NCBI GenBank assembly: GCA_928212115.1
Contig: CAKMRJ010005745.1
Coordinates: forward strand, 77,624,407-77,688,406
Direction: 5' to 3'
Source: Lactuca virosa
Lineage: Eukaryota; Streptophyta; Magnoliopsida; Asterales; Asteraceae
Length of the DNA stretch: 64,000 nt
In this document: in pieces, positions 21,316-31,752 of the stretch
How positions within the stretch are numbered: the stretch's first letter is position 1
Layout: each line of letters opens with the position of its first letter
Made by a program: the position numbers and the translations under genes
The notes under the pieces: model-generated
What the model was told of the DNA's origin: nothing
Database searches by the model: none
What the model saw: only the letters and a program-made list of their open reading frames with translations

Positions 21316-22101
21316 TATGGTTTGAGAAGAGATATCCTCAGTAGTGTTCGATTGATGCTTAGCCAGTGGAAAGAAAGATTCTTGAAAACTTGAATATTCA
21401 GAGAAAAAAAATTAAGGCACAAATCGTCTGTAAGTGTAAAATTGGAATGAAGACCCAATTGCACTTTTTATATGTATCCCCAATTTTGAATTTGAAACGG
21501 TTTCCATTTATGAATATGACACGTGGCCCTGGAAAGTTGCACCATGAGCTATGAAAGTCGTCACGTCTGATAAAGTAGCACGTTATCCGAGAAGCACGCA
21601 TGGTTACCAAACCGTCACATCAACTGTCTTTTCGAAAGGACACTTGCATAAGAATCAAAACTGTCGTAATGGAGGTTGGGCTCTTTCGTTTCTGGGTTTA
21701 AAAACAAAGTCATATGCCAGACTGTCGAAATCATCAGCCTGAGTTGGTAATACTCAGAACCTCAAGGATTTCATGAGTGCAGTGTGTCAAAAAAAAAAGA
21801 TAAGAAGCAAGAAAAAAATAAAATTTTGGTTCTGTGATGTCGAAAAATTATTTTCGACATAATGCAGATAAAATCCCGGGCAAAGATTGCTTCGCTATTC
21901 ATCAAGGGAATGACTAGCAGCTTGTTTGTTTTTCCCGTGAATACAATCGATAGTTGTGGAAGTATCGAAGGGCCTCTTTTTAAGAACTTCTTGGGTGGTT
22001 GTGTGATTTTTCGTTACATATCAGCACTTAACTAAATGTGATAATTGTAACATAATTACTTGTATGACCAGTGTAGTCAGTGACAAGTAAGCTTTGAAGA
22101 A
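21316..22101 (-). other. Non-coding or decayed stretch upstream of the accessory ORF
   Basis: No ORF is supported on the minus strand; stops are frequent. It probably belongs to the region between pol and the accessory ORF of B/C. Confidence 0.3.
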
Positions 22102-22735
22102 TTATTGAAGTGACATAGAATTCAAATGAAACTCACACGAATCATATTTAAGAAAAATGTTTTGTTGATCCTGTTGGGTAACAAAATCGTGGGATTCGAA
22201 CATTTGATCAAGATCACTCAAAAGAATTGATATGATTTGGAGTTTCGAAAGTTGGTACTGAACAAATGTTTCGTTAAAATCTGGAACAAAGTTCCCCATC
22301 AATTCCTTAAATGAGTTTGACATTTTGGGTTTCACTTTCATCATGGTCTCATGATGTTAGATCATCAACACAGAAGTTTGATATGTCTAAATCCTGATTG
22401 GTTTGACCAGAGATCTCTTGGACATATGTCATTGTGTGTGAAAGTGTAAGAACTTTATGATGAAAAAGATTGGTTAAAGAATTTTGAAAGTACCACTGCT
22501 TTTTGATGGACTCAACATATTACTCTAAACTCATTTGAGTAGAGTATGGTAGCTCATAGACTAATGTGAATATAGCCTGATTGGGAAGAAATCGTGATAA
22601 AAATTTCATTAAGGCTTCAAAAACACACATTGAGTCTGAAGAGGCTTTGGTCGACATGCTGCAACATGCTTCTAGGGACAACCTAATTAGTACATAAGAA
22701 GTCGAAAATGTACCTTCCCTTGAAACAGCAAGCAT
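22102..22735 (-). pseudogene. Short minus-strand ORFs between pol and the accessory ORF
   Basis: Two open runs (22520-22735 and 22102-22344) lie in sense with pol. The first is Ser/Leu-rich with a Cys-Cys pair; the second is mostly helical with several Phe and Gln. Neither shows a known motif. They may be remnants of the start of the accessory ORF or of a separate small ORF. Confidence 0.3.
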
Positions 22736-23289
22736 GTTACCTCATAAAACTTGTTCACCCTCTTCTTCATGTTCCATGCTTTTCTACAAAACAAATAAAA
22801 AAAAGAAAATATTTTTTAATTTTTGCTTTTAGGAACAATAACAAAAATAAGAAAATCTTTTTGGAATTTTTGGAATTTTTCAAAACAAAACAAAACAAAA
22901 ATATTTTTGGTGTTTTTCATTTTTCGAAAAGAAAACAACTTAACAATCTAACGAAAAGTCTGTTCCAGAATAATAAAAAGTTGTGTGATAAACTTTCGAA
23001 AAAGTTTATGAGCAATTCTAACGAAAACTATGACACATATTAACGAAAAACATTTTGAGACACATTAAAAAAAATTTAGTTACAAACATAACGAAATTTT
23101 TTTTGTAACAAAGTAACGAAAATTTTGTAACATACTGTCGAAATTTTTTTGTGTGAAATTAACGAAATTTTGACAGACTAACGAAAATTTGTCTACAAAG
23201 CGAATTGCACTTGATGTCGAAATCGAAGCGTGTCGAATCGCTGAACGTGAACAGTAACCACTAAACACTTAACGAGATTCTTTTAAAGA
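22736..23289 (-). other. AT-rich spacer after pol of B/C
   Basis: Non-coding, dominated by runs of A and the word AACGAAA/TTTCGTT. The part at 23215-23280 resembles 7060-7140 near the other end of B, around GTGAACAGTAACC. Confidence 0.4.
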
Positions 23290-24960
23290 TCATTCAGTAC
23301 CTCTGATTCGACATTGTTGCAATTTGATTTTTTTCATTCTTTTGAAATTTGTTCCAGGAACTGAATTTCCTTCTATCATTCCAAGTCCCCCCAAAATTCT
23401 CACAAATGATTTTTCATCTAATGGTTTTGTGAAAATATCAGCCAGTTGATCAGTTGTTTTCACAAAGTGAACTTCAATGTTTCCATCTTCTACATGATCT
23501 TTTATAAAATGATAACGAAGAGCAATATGCTTGGTTTTCGAATGTTGCACAGGGTTGTGACAAATACGTATTGCACTTTGTGAATCACAATACCACGGAA
23601 TTTTCTTTATGTTGATTGCATAATCACGCAGTTGACTTTGAATCCATATGATTTGTGAAGTGCAAGCTGCAGCAGCAACATACTCAGCTTCTGCTGTGGA
23701 AATCGAAACACATGTTTGCTTTTTCGACTGCCAGCTTACTAAGTTCCCATCCAGAAGTTGACATCTGCCACTTGTGCTTTTTCTATTAAGATTGCAACCT
23801 CCAAAATTAGCATCTGAAAAAGCTTGTATGAAGAATCCAGTTTTCGAAGGATAGCATATTCCTAACGAAATTGAGCCTTTGAGATAACGAAAAATATTCT
23901 TGACAGTAGTGAGATGTGGTTCTCAAGGATTTGACTGATACCTAGCACAATTACAAACAAAAAACATAATATCAGGTCGACTTGCAGTGAGGTAAAGTAA
24001 CGAACCTATCATGCTTCTGTAAAGAGTTAAATCAACAGCAGGTTTATCTAACGAAGGTGTAAGCCTTGTTCCAGTCGCCATTGGTACTCGTAATTTCGTG
24101 CTATTCGTCAATCCGAATTTTTCAAGCAGATTCTTGGTATATTTTTCTTGATTGATAAAAATTCCTTCTCTGTTTTGACGAATATTTAAACCAAGAAATT
24201 TTTTGATTTTTCCCATCATACTCATCTCAAATTTGCTTTTCATCAGATTTTCGAATTCATTAGACAAAACAGGGTCAGTAGAGCCAAAAATAATATCATC
24301 AACATAAATTTGAACAAGCATTAGATGATCCCCAACTTTCTTTCGAAAGAGAGTGGGATCAACTGGTCCTTGTTTAAATTTTGATTATTTTAAGAAAGAA
24401 GTTAAAGTTCCATACCATGCTCTTGGTGCTTGTTTTAACCCATAAACAACCTTATCTAAAATATAGCAATGATTAGGATATTTTTCGTTTACAAAACCTG
24501 GAGTTTGTTCAACATACACTGTCTCTTCGAGTTCTCCATTCAAAAATGCACATTTCACATCCATTTGATAAACATCAAAATCTTTATGAGCTGCATAGGC
24601 CAAAAATATTCGAACTGCCTCGAGTCTTACGACAGGGGCGAAGGTTTCTTCATAGTCTATTCCTTCTTGTTGCGAATAACCTTTTACTACAAGCCTAGCT
24701 TTATTTTAAACAATATTACCATCTTTGTCTGTTTTATTTTTGAAAATACATTTCAACCCAACTATCGAAATGTCTTTTGGCTTATGAATTAATCTCCAAA
24801 CCTTGTTTCTTTCGAATTCAGCCAATTCAGATTGCATTGCAACAACCCAATCTGAGTGTTCCATTGCAACCTTAACTGTTTTTGGTTTAATTTTGGAAAT
24901 GAAAACGTTAAACATGCAAAACTCCTGATTAACATACATCTGATGAAGAATTTTTTGCAA
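23290..24960 (-). pseudogene. RT and RNase H of the B/C Copia element
   Basis: The Copia reverse transcriptase/RNase H part of pol, nearly open apart from a few stops (one after GNIV at about 24706, one near 24385, one near 23920). In order: an N-terminal DWVVAMQSEL...VWRLI block, QMDVKCAFLNGELEE (first catalytic Asp), YGLKQAPRAWY, the active-site YVDDIIFGS, YLTASRPDIMF, then RNase H with AEAEYVAAA, YCDSQSAI and KHIALRYHFI, ending in LADIFTKPL. The catalytic YVDD is intact. The integrase, which should lie upstream to the right, is absent and is replaced by an inverted gag-linker block. It copies element RNA into DNA when functional; this copy is broken. Confidence 0.85.
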
Positions 24961-25019
24961 ATCAGGGTATTATCGAAAATAATCTCACAAACAATACATA
25001 CACTTTTCAAAGACAAAAC

Positions 25020-25908
25020 CTCAAAGAAAATGGGTTGAAAAACAAAAAGTTTCAAACGAAATTCCAAAACAAATTGAGGAGAAAGTTGAACAAGTTGTCA
25101 AAATCAACTCACAAGAATTTAAAGATCAAATTGACAAATTTTCGAAAGATAATTAAATTTCAAATAGACAAGCACGAAAGAAAATTTTCTGGCAAACTGT
25201 TGAGTCTCGAAAGAAACAAAATGGTTTGACAAAGAAAACAAAATGGTTTGGCAAACTGTTAAGTCTTCATCACATTCAGGCAATCAGAAAAATCCCGCTC
25301 AATATAATAAATAATTGTTTGAATCCATTTCACAAACTACATTTTCGAAAGCTAAAACTCAAGCCACTACATCATTTTCGGAAAATTTCAATCATTCATC
25401 ACAGGAATTTCAAAATCAAAATTTCACAAATCGATTTTCTCTTCATTCACAACAAATATTTTCTCAAAATCAAAATTTAAAACGCATTCCTCTACCAAAT
25501 CAATCAAAGAATTTTCAAAATCGATTTTCTCAAAACACAAATGTCGAAAACAATGTTAAAAGTCGACAATTTGAAAAATTTCGTCCTAAATCAAATGTTG
25601 ATTTCACTCCACAAAAACCAAAATTTCCAAATCCTTTTGGGAAGCAGAATTCGAAAGTTTCATACACTAAGGGTTCGTCAAATGTGAAGAATATCGACCA
25701 TTGGCTTGAAGGAAAAGGAAAGATGTTTCAATCTCGAAAATTTTCCCAACAACAAATTCCAGAAGCTTATGAGAAATATGTGAATGATTCTTCAAACGGA
25801 AGTTCATCTTTAAAAGAATCAAATATTTCTGTGAAAACATGGATATCAGTTTCGAAAGATAAACATGTTGAGAAACAAGTTGAGATCAAATATTTCTCTG
25901 ATACCAAT
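25020..25908 (+). pseudogene. Gag-linker block in inverted orientation at the 5' end of B
   Basis: The plus strand, opposite to the rest of B, reads as a low-complexity protein rich in Asn, Gln, Ser, Phe and Lys. The first part encodes EEKVEQVVKINSQEFKDQI, a likely helix, in a frame with stops. The open run 25315-26007 then contains SVDFTPQKPKF-like repeats, a Gly-Lys-Gln-Asn patch, and EKYVNDSS. It resembles the region between the Copia gag zinc knuckle and protease. It ends at the 5' LTR of B, where the sense-strand primer-binding site should be. The last 33 codons of the open run lie in the LTR and are not part of the block. The inversion, with loss of integrase, is unusual. Confidence 0.5.
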
Positions 25909-26189
25909 TGTAGTGGTGTTGATTATGATGGCATGTGCGGAATAAGAAAAGATCTAGTGAATCATCATGTAAACTCAAGAACACAAGAAGTTAATAAATC
26001 TGTGTAAGCTCATATTAGATCTAGAAAGGATATACAAATGGGTTTGTACAAATTTCTCTCTCTAGTCTAACACTCCAAAATGATCATTCTCAAATATGAG
26101 TGTCACTCACTTCCTATTTATAGGAAAGACAAATCATTTACACATCAATAAGGGTAAGCCACATCCAAGCGTGACTTTGCACCCTAACA
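25909..26189 (-). mobile_element. 5' LTR of element B
   Basis: 281 bp, matching 5885-6165 except for about six positions. The adjacent plus-strand CTCTGATACCA at 25896-25906 gives TGGTATCAGAG on the minus strand, 11 bases of the expected primer-binding site. It is followed by the target duplication AAATT at 26190-26194. Confidence 0.9.
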
Positions 26190-26398
26190 AAATTATCCCG
26201 CTCAGTCTGAAAACTAGCATCACTATACCCTCGCACTCTCAAGTCATCGCTCCCACCGAGGACAACATCCCAATCTTTAGTCCTCCGCAGGTACTTAAGA
26301 ATGTTCTTTACCGTAGTCCAATGTGCTCTACCATGGTTCCCTTGATATCTGCTGACCATGCTCAAGGCGAAGGCCACATCAGGGCGAGTACATGTCAT
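26190..26398 (-). pseudogene. Element A pol, RT C-terminus to RNase H start
   Basis: Translates as TRPDVAFALSMVSRYQ, then HWTTVKNILKYLRRTKDW and VRGYSDASFQTERD. These are the standard Copia blocks at the end of RT and the start of RNase H (the Asp in SDASF is the first RNase H acid). It connects to 37642 on one side across element F and to 5879 on the other across element B, each with a clean 5-bp target duplication. The Met at 26398 is not a start. Confidence 0.85.
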
Positions 26399-27150
26399 TG
26401 TTGGGTTTTGAGCATTCTAACACTCCTATGGTGTACATGCAACCCTATAAACCTTGGATCTATGTTTTCTCTATTATACATGCAAATATTAACTATTCCA
26501 AGGTTTCATCCTAACTAGCATATTATGAAGCACATATAGTACAAAGTTCTAGTTAGATGACATACCTTTTGATGTAGCTTGATGTCTTCAAGCTTTAAGA
26601 GCTTAGCCCCAATAGTGTGGAAGCCTCAAATGGAATCACAAATCACCAAAACACCTTGGAAGAACTTGAGAGAATATGTATGCACACTAAACTCGGCCCA
26701 CTCTTATTTTCACACACTTGTGCCAATTTTGTGAGCCAAGGACCCCTTTATATATTATGGAGGATTAGGGTTACATCCATGTAAACCCTAATACCCATGA
26801 CCTTTCATTTACATAGGATCCATGGGTTAAAAGCTCCATGGACCATCCATGAAAGCTTATCCCAACCTAAATGAACTTGGCCCATTCCATATATATCAGA
26901 GTCCATATTTAATTAGTTCTTTTTGATCACTTAATTAATTCTAAATTAATTCTTGATCAATACTAATTAAATAATATGATTCCATATTAATATATTAGAA
27001 CTTATAATATATTAATATAAATCATAAATATACTATTCTCAAAAGACTATCCATATAAATTGTGCCGGTGAAGTGCAACCCAAATGGACCATGCCGAGTC
27101 GGGTCAAGTACATACCAAATATAGTTATGGACTTAGACATTAATCCAACA
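26399..27150 (-). mobile_element. 3' LTR of element F
   Basis: Plus-strand ends are TGTTGGGTTTTGAG and GACATTAATCCAACA, 752 bp. A purine-rich tract on the minus strand (CCAAGTGGGTGAC) abuts it at 27151. Confidence 0.9.
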
Positions 27151-28790
27151 GTCACCCACTTGGATAAGTCTAAAACTATTATTGAGTATGACTTCAAAAC
27201 CTAACTGGCAATCGTAGCTCTTAAATCCGCTGTCGAACTCTGACCTTGTCAATGACTTGTCTATTAGATAAGGGATCATATATTCCTCCATTCTAGATAT
27301 CATATGGACTGAGACATGGATTATAATCATTCTCTCTGTCCATTTGTTGTTTCCCGATTTTCGATTTATGATGACTGACTGATTGAACAAATCAAATCAG
27401 TCCTGGCTTGGCCAAGCACTCACATGTGTCATCGCTAAATCATCGAGGGGCCCACAGATATGGCTTTTATCCCGAAGGTAAAAGGAATGGATAAACTTCG
27501 ACTCATATGGCTTGTTCTACTACTTGTTGAATCATATACAAAGGCACGTTTTATAACATCGAGTTACCAAATGCGTTTTCGTGCAATCAATGTATAACCA
27601 ACTCATAGTAACAACTCATATCTCTAGGTTTGAAGAATATAAGATATTATCGTCTCATGATCACTCATGATAAAATCCAAGAAGTGATTCAAATGAGCGT
27701 GGGTTGAATCCAATACTCAGAACTTATGAGCACTCATGAGTGTTGTAGCACCACTTTGTCCACTAACTTGGACCTCTACAAACCAACCCATGACAGTCTT
27801 GATTCATATCTACTTCCAACATATGACCGACTGTGGATGGTTTGAATAACTTAATCATTCAGGAAGAGCGACTTAGTTATTCTGGAAGTCAAAACATGCA
27901 AAGTGAAACACAAGAATAAATGAATCAAATATGGTATCAAACCCTATGAATATAAATAAACACTTTTATTTATCACCATACTGATTACTCATTATTCATT
28001 GTTTCGGTTTTATCAACTTTATACTTGAATTAAAAACACTAGTTGTCCCATGCTCCAAGCATGTATACTATGTTTTTCTTAAACAATAGCTTTGCCATAC
28101 ACCAAGTATGCACTCTATGTTTGTCTACGATCCTTCCTTTGTGAAATAAACCAATTGAACATAATTTCAATGATTCTAATTTCTCACTCCCAAATCCTTA
28201 TCGAAAAATGTGAGAATTTCAAATTCCTATCATTTATCGAAATTTGTTTAGATTTTAAACTTATATGCACTGACCCTCCTGTAATGAATATGTACAAAGT
28301 CACAAAGACTTGTCAACAGTCATTATAAGGTATTCCAATGGAGATCGACTCCATGGAAACTAAGTCTCATATTCAAAGTACATTGCTTTGGACATGCTTC
28401 TTGCATTAAGTTTTCTAATCTTACATAGATAACTTCCACCTATGGAGACAACTCCATATTCTCATTTTGACTATCACTTCTGAATAAGAGATGCCTCTTT
28501 TCAGAATATGTCAATATGGTCCTTCCAAAATTAGCACTATACTTCCAACTGTCCCTGAGCAACCAATCTTTGGTAAACCTCTGATTGTCCTCGACAATTG
28601 CTTAATCATTTTAGTCATATCCAATTCTAGACCTTTTCCCTTCTTAATGCCTCTGGGCATTTGGAAAAATTTAGAAATGACAAATACTATAGCACATGGA
28701 ATCGATCCTGTACCCAAAGCAAATGGTACACGATTCATGATGTCTCACATAAAGACATGATTCTAGACCAGTCTTTTGCTACAATATTTT

Positions 28791-28863
28791 TATTTGCCAT
28801 GTTTTCAAAATTTGACTATGAAGAGGGATGCCGTAATCATAATCGAATTTTGAGAACGCAATA
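28791..28863 (-). other. CGGCATCCC stem-loop H4 of element F
   Basis: Inner arms GACTATGA and TCATAATC (28814-28821 and 28837-28844, plus-strand coordinates) pair with one wobble. Outer arms GTTTTC/GAGAAC and TATTTGC/GCAATA also pair, with a wobble and a bulge. It has the same shape as H4 of E. Confidence 0.65.
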
Positions 28864-29281
28864 TATAGAATTTCCTTTAGTTGAACCAATCCAACATGAA
28901 ATTCATATATATATTCTTGACTAAAGATGGTTAAGGTCTCAATATAAGCCTTTAGAACTGAAATGAAGTATATCCTCTCCCTTAATTATGGCAAAACAAC
29001 TTTTTCAATCCCTGCAGCCTCACGAATTGAAACTTTTGTTTTCTATAATTAACATTGCTAACTTGCAACACTAACAATAATTATCACGCTCCTACTAACA
29101 TGATGATTATTAGCATAACACTTATGCTCCCACTAGCTTTGACATGTACTCAGAAATCAGCTGGACTTATAGAAATCAATACTTTATTGACTTTCTTACC
29201 AAAGTTCAGATTTCTGATACGAGATGCTTTGATAAAACTTTATCAAAATCATACACCTTTCCTTAGATAGCATGCATGTGT

Positions 29282-29342
29282 GTCTAAATAATTTCAGAAC
29301 TATGAAAGGGGATGTCGTAATCATAGTCTCAATTGTTTAGAC
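29282..29342 (-). other. CGACATCCC stem-loop H3 of element F
   Basis: Inner arms 29299-29305 and 29321-29327 pair perfectly. The outer 11-base arms 29282-29292 and 29332-29342 pair except at one position. The GAGCGTGTGTGG stem-loop that stands beside H3 in E is missing here. Confidence 0.65.
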
Positions 29343-30838
29343 CTTTTGCCATCTGCTTCAAATCTACTTGGTGGAAGTGTTTCCTCACCATCATTTTCAT
29401 GAATCGGAGAGAAACCTTATGACCCTTAGATTTTATGGTGTATGTGTTCTTATCCATGTGAATCGTCAAAACCATAGTCACAAGACAAGGATAATGACAA
29501 ATCCAAACTCATATGGACTGAACTTATGCAATCTTAACTTCTTGCCACCTGGCAGTATAGGGCCTGCCATTGCTTCCAAGTTGTTATGCAACCAATTGAG
29601 AACTTTCAGAACTCCTATGCAAAGCCAACTTTAACTGGAATGGGCACAGAATATGTCAACACGATAGGTTATAAACCTCAAGTCGTGTGCTAGTGAAGAA
29701 CCTTAGGTTTTATTCTTGATTAGTTCTTGAAATTCTTTTTAGGATCTTTAAGACTCCCACTATCCTCTTGACATATAAGACTATCTTGCCAAATATTCAA
29801 GAGATAGTGCGGATTCTTTATCAAGACAAACACTTCACACAATTGGCCTTAGTTGGTCTTTGTTTTATCCAAAACATCACAACTTACCAATTTCAAATGT
29901 ACAAGAGTAGGACACTTTTACTCTTACATTTGACAAGTGTTTTAAACCTTTCTTTAAGATATGTCACTCAAGTTACAATCTTGGAGTATGACTCTAAGAA
30001 TTGTTTTGGAACGAAGTATGACTCATCTTCCTGATCTAACCATTTCAACAATTCATGACTCCTCTTCTTAGTCATAAGAATGCACTAAGATGACCTTTAG
30101 AGGACTAATTGTGATATGATTTCTAAATCATTAAGATGATCACAAACATGATACTAAATTACTCTCCCATATTTTCAGATTTGAGAAACTTTTATCTTTC
30201 TGCCTAATTTGATTCTTCCCATTCGTTCTGCCATACATTGAGACTTTTCCAATGTTTCAGAATTATACTAAAACTTGTAAGTATAACCATATTTACTAAA
30301 CTTTAGTAAATCAAATAGTCTTAACGAGCTTTATGGTGGACATGACCAGTGCACAAGAATGTGTACTCGATCCCTTTAGTCATTCACTTGACTCACACAT
30401 CCATGTGAACAAGTAATTAGTCTTGATTTTCCAATGCTTGAAAGTTCTCATTCATCATACTATTCAACTTGCATGATTCCAAGTTTCGGTCCAATTGAAA
30501 CTTGGGCGATGAGGAACTTTCCTGATTTGGTAAATTTAGACACTACCACAAATGAAAAAATCAAATCCATTTTCCAATATTGCTGTCAGTGGAATCATAT
30601 AAGCAACAATTTTCCACAAATGCCATTGTAAGGATACTTCAAATAAATAAAATTAAACAATTTTCTTTTATTTTAAAACTTTGCTGAAAAACTTATCCTT
30701 ACAATCCACATGGAAAATTGTTGTTATCTATTCCTTAGCAATATATCATAACTTCTTAAGCAACTGCTCAAAATTCTGATGCGATCGAAATCCACCTTCG
30801 CGACCAGAATCAGCATATACTTCCTTTAAGATTTCTCT

Positions 30839-31671
30839 CTATTCTTTGATTGTTAAAACATCAACATGTGACCCAGTCACATCATGTAATGAGGATCTCA
30901 GAATAGAACTTAACAGAGTTAGATAATGGGCTCTACCTGATGTAGAGTCAAACTTATTGACTTTAACATCCTTAGGTAAATTTGGCAGCTTTGCAATCAA
31001 CGCCCCTTCCTTTGGCAAAATAAACATATGGACCCTTTGGTAATGGGACTATCTCAGACTTAGCCTTTCTCTTTACCATTTAGTCAACCGGGTTGACTAT
31101 GGCCAATCCCTTTCCATTGGGAAGAGAATGCTTTTTCTGGATTTCCAGTGTCACCATTGTCACTGTCCATAAAGTTTTTAGGAAGTTGATCTTCTAATTA
31201 AATTTGCTTTACTATCGTTCCAAATCATTGCTGATTCAGCAGCACCAAGCAAATAGATATGATCATTAAGGTTCATGTCATAGTCTGTTTCATAGTAGTC
31301 CCAAAGGAACTCACTATGTGACTTAGAAAGTGATTGAACATCCAACTTTCTCAAGACTTTGACACCCAACTCTCCCGGCTTGTCAATATGTGACTTCATC
31401 TCTAAGATGTGATCACACATAGACCTTGCTTGCCATTAGGGCTTGAGTGACCTTGAACTTGTGGGTTAGGGAGAATAATTGGAGGAGGTGGAGGAAGAGA
31501 AGTATGACTTCCATGAGCCAAAATCGGGAAGTCATATTCATTAGGAAAGCTTGGTTTGGGAAGATCATTGTTGTCTAAACCAGACATCAACAATGGGAGA
31601 AATTCACGTAAAGTTGATTTAAGTCCATAATATAACACCCAATATGATATATTAAGGCTAGGACCCAACAA
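30839..31671 (-). pseudogene. Broken gag of element F
   Basis: Open runs at 31402-31671, 31178-31420 and 30839-31027 in shifted frames. The first is Pro-rich in its middle (six Pro in a row). The second has CDHILEMKSHIDKPGELGVK, the helical Gag core, and matches E at 15830-16000. The third begins near the site of the zinc knuckle, which is not recognisable here, and ends with DVTGSHVDVL. A true start cannot be fixed. This remnant agrees with that of E but both are frameshifted. Confidence 0.6.
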
Positions 31672-31673
31672 AC

Positions 31674-31720
31674 TATTTTATAACTTGGAAGAGGGATGCC
31701 GTAATCCAAGCTATAAAATA
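31674..31720 (-). other. CGGCATCCC stem-loop H2 of element F
   Basis: Arms 31674-31689 and 31705-31720 pair over 16 bp with a single wobble on the minus strand, the strongest stem of the set. The loop contains TTACGGCATCCC. It lies directly upstream of gag, as in E and A. Confidence 0.75.
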
Positions 31721-31752
31721 TTTGAAGGTAGGTGAATGACGATTCACCAATC

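Larger units (their letters stand above)
5885..26189 (-). mobile_element. Composite Copia (SIRE-like) element B
   Basis: It is bounded by two 281-bp LTRs (5885-6165 and 25909-26189) that I count as differing at about six positions, and flanked by an AAATT target duplication (5880-5884 and 26190-26194) inside the RNase H of A. On the minus strand: LTR, primer-site-like TGGTATCAGAG, an inverted gag-linker block, RT/RNase H, a long accessory ORF interrupted by E, a polypurine tract, a different LTR (C), a full primer-binding site, two ORFs of unknown function, a 2.2-kb non-coding region, a polypurine tract and the 3' LTR. An accessory ORF between pol and the 3' LTR is a feature of SIRE/Maximus Copia elements; the assignment to that lineage is tentative. 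Integrase is missing. Confidence 0.8.
27151..30838 (-). mobile_element. 3' UTR and decayed pol of element F
   Basis: There is no continuous ORF on the minus strand. The first 800 bases match the 3' UTRs of A and E. At about 28700 the minus strand encodes RVPFALGTGSI, the counterpart of the RVPYA motif that follows the RT core. Two CGRCATCCC stem-loops occur (28791-28863 and 29282-29342), equivalent to H4 and H3 of E. Small ORFs on either strand here are chance runs. Confidence 0.6.

Noticed and set aside
25315..26007. 230-codon plus-strand ORF as a complete gene
   Set aside because: It runs into the LTR of B, starts without context and is low complexity; it is better explained as an inverted gag-linker fragment.
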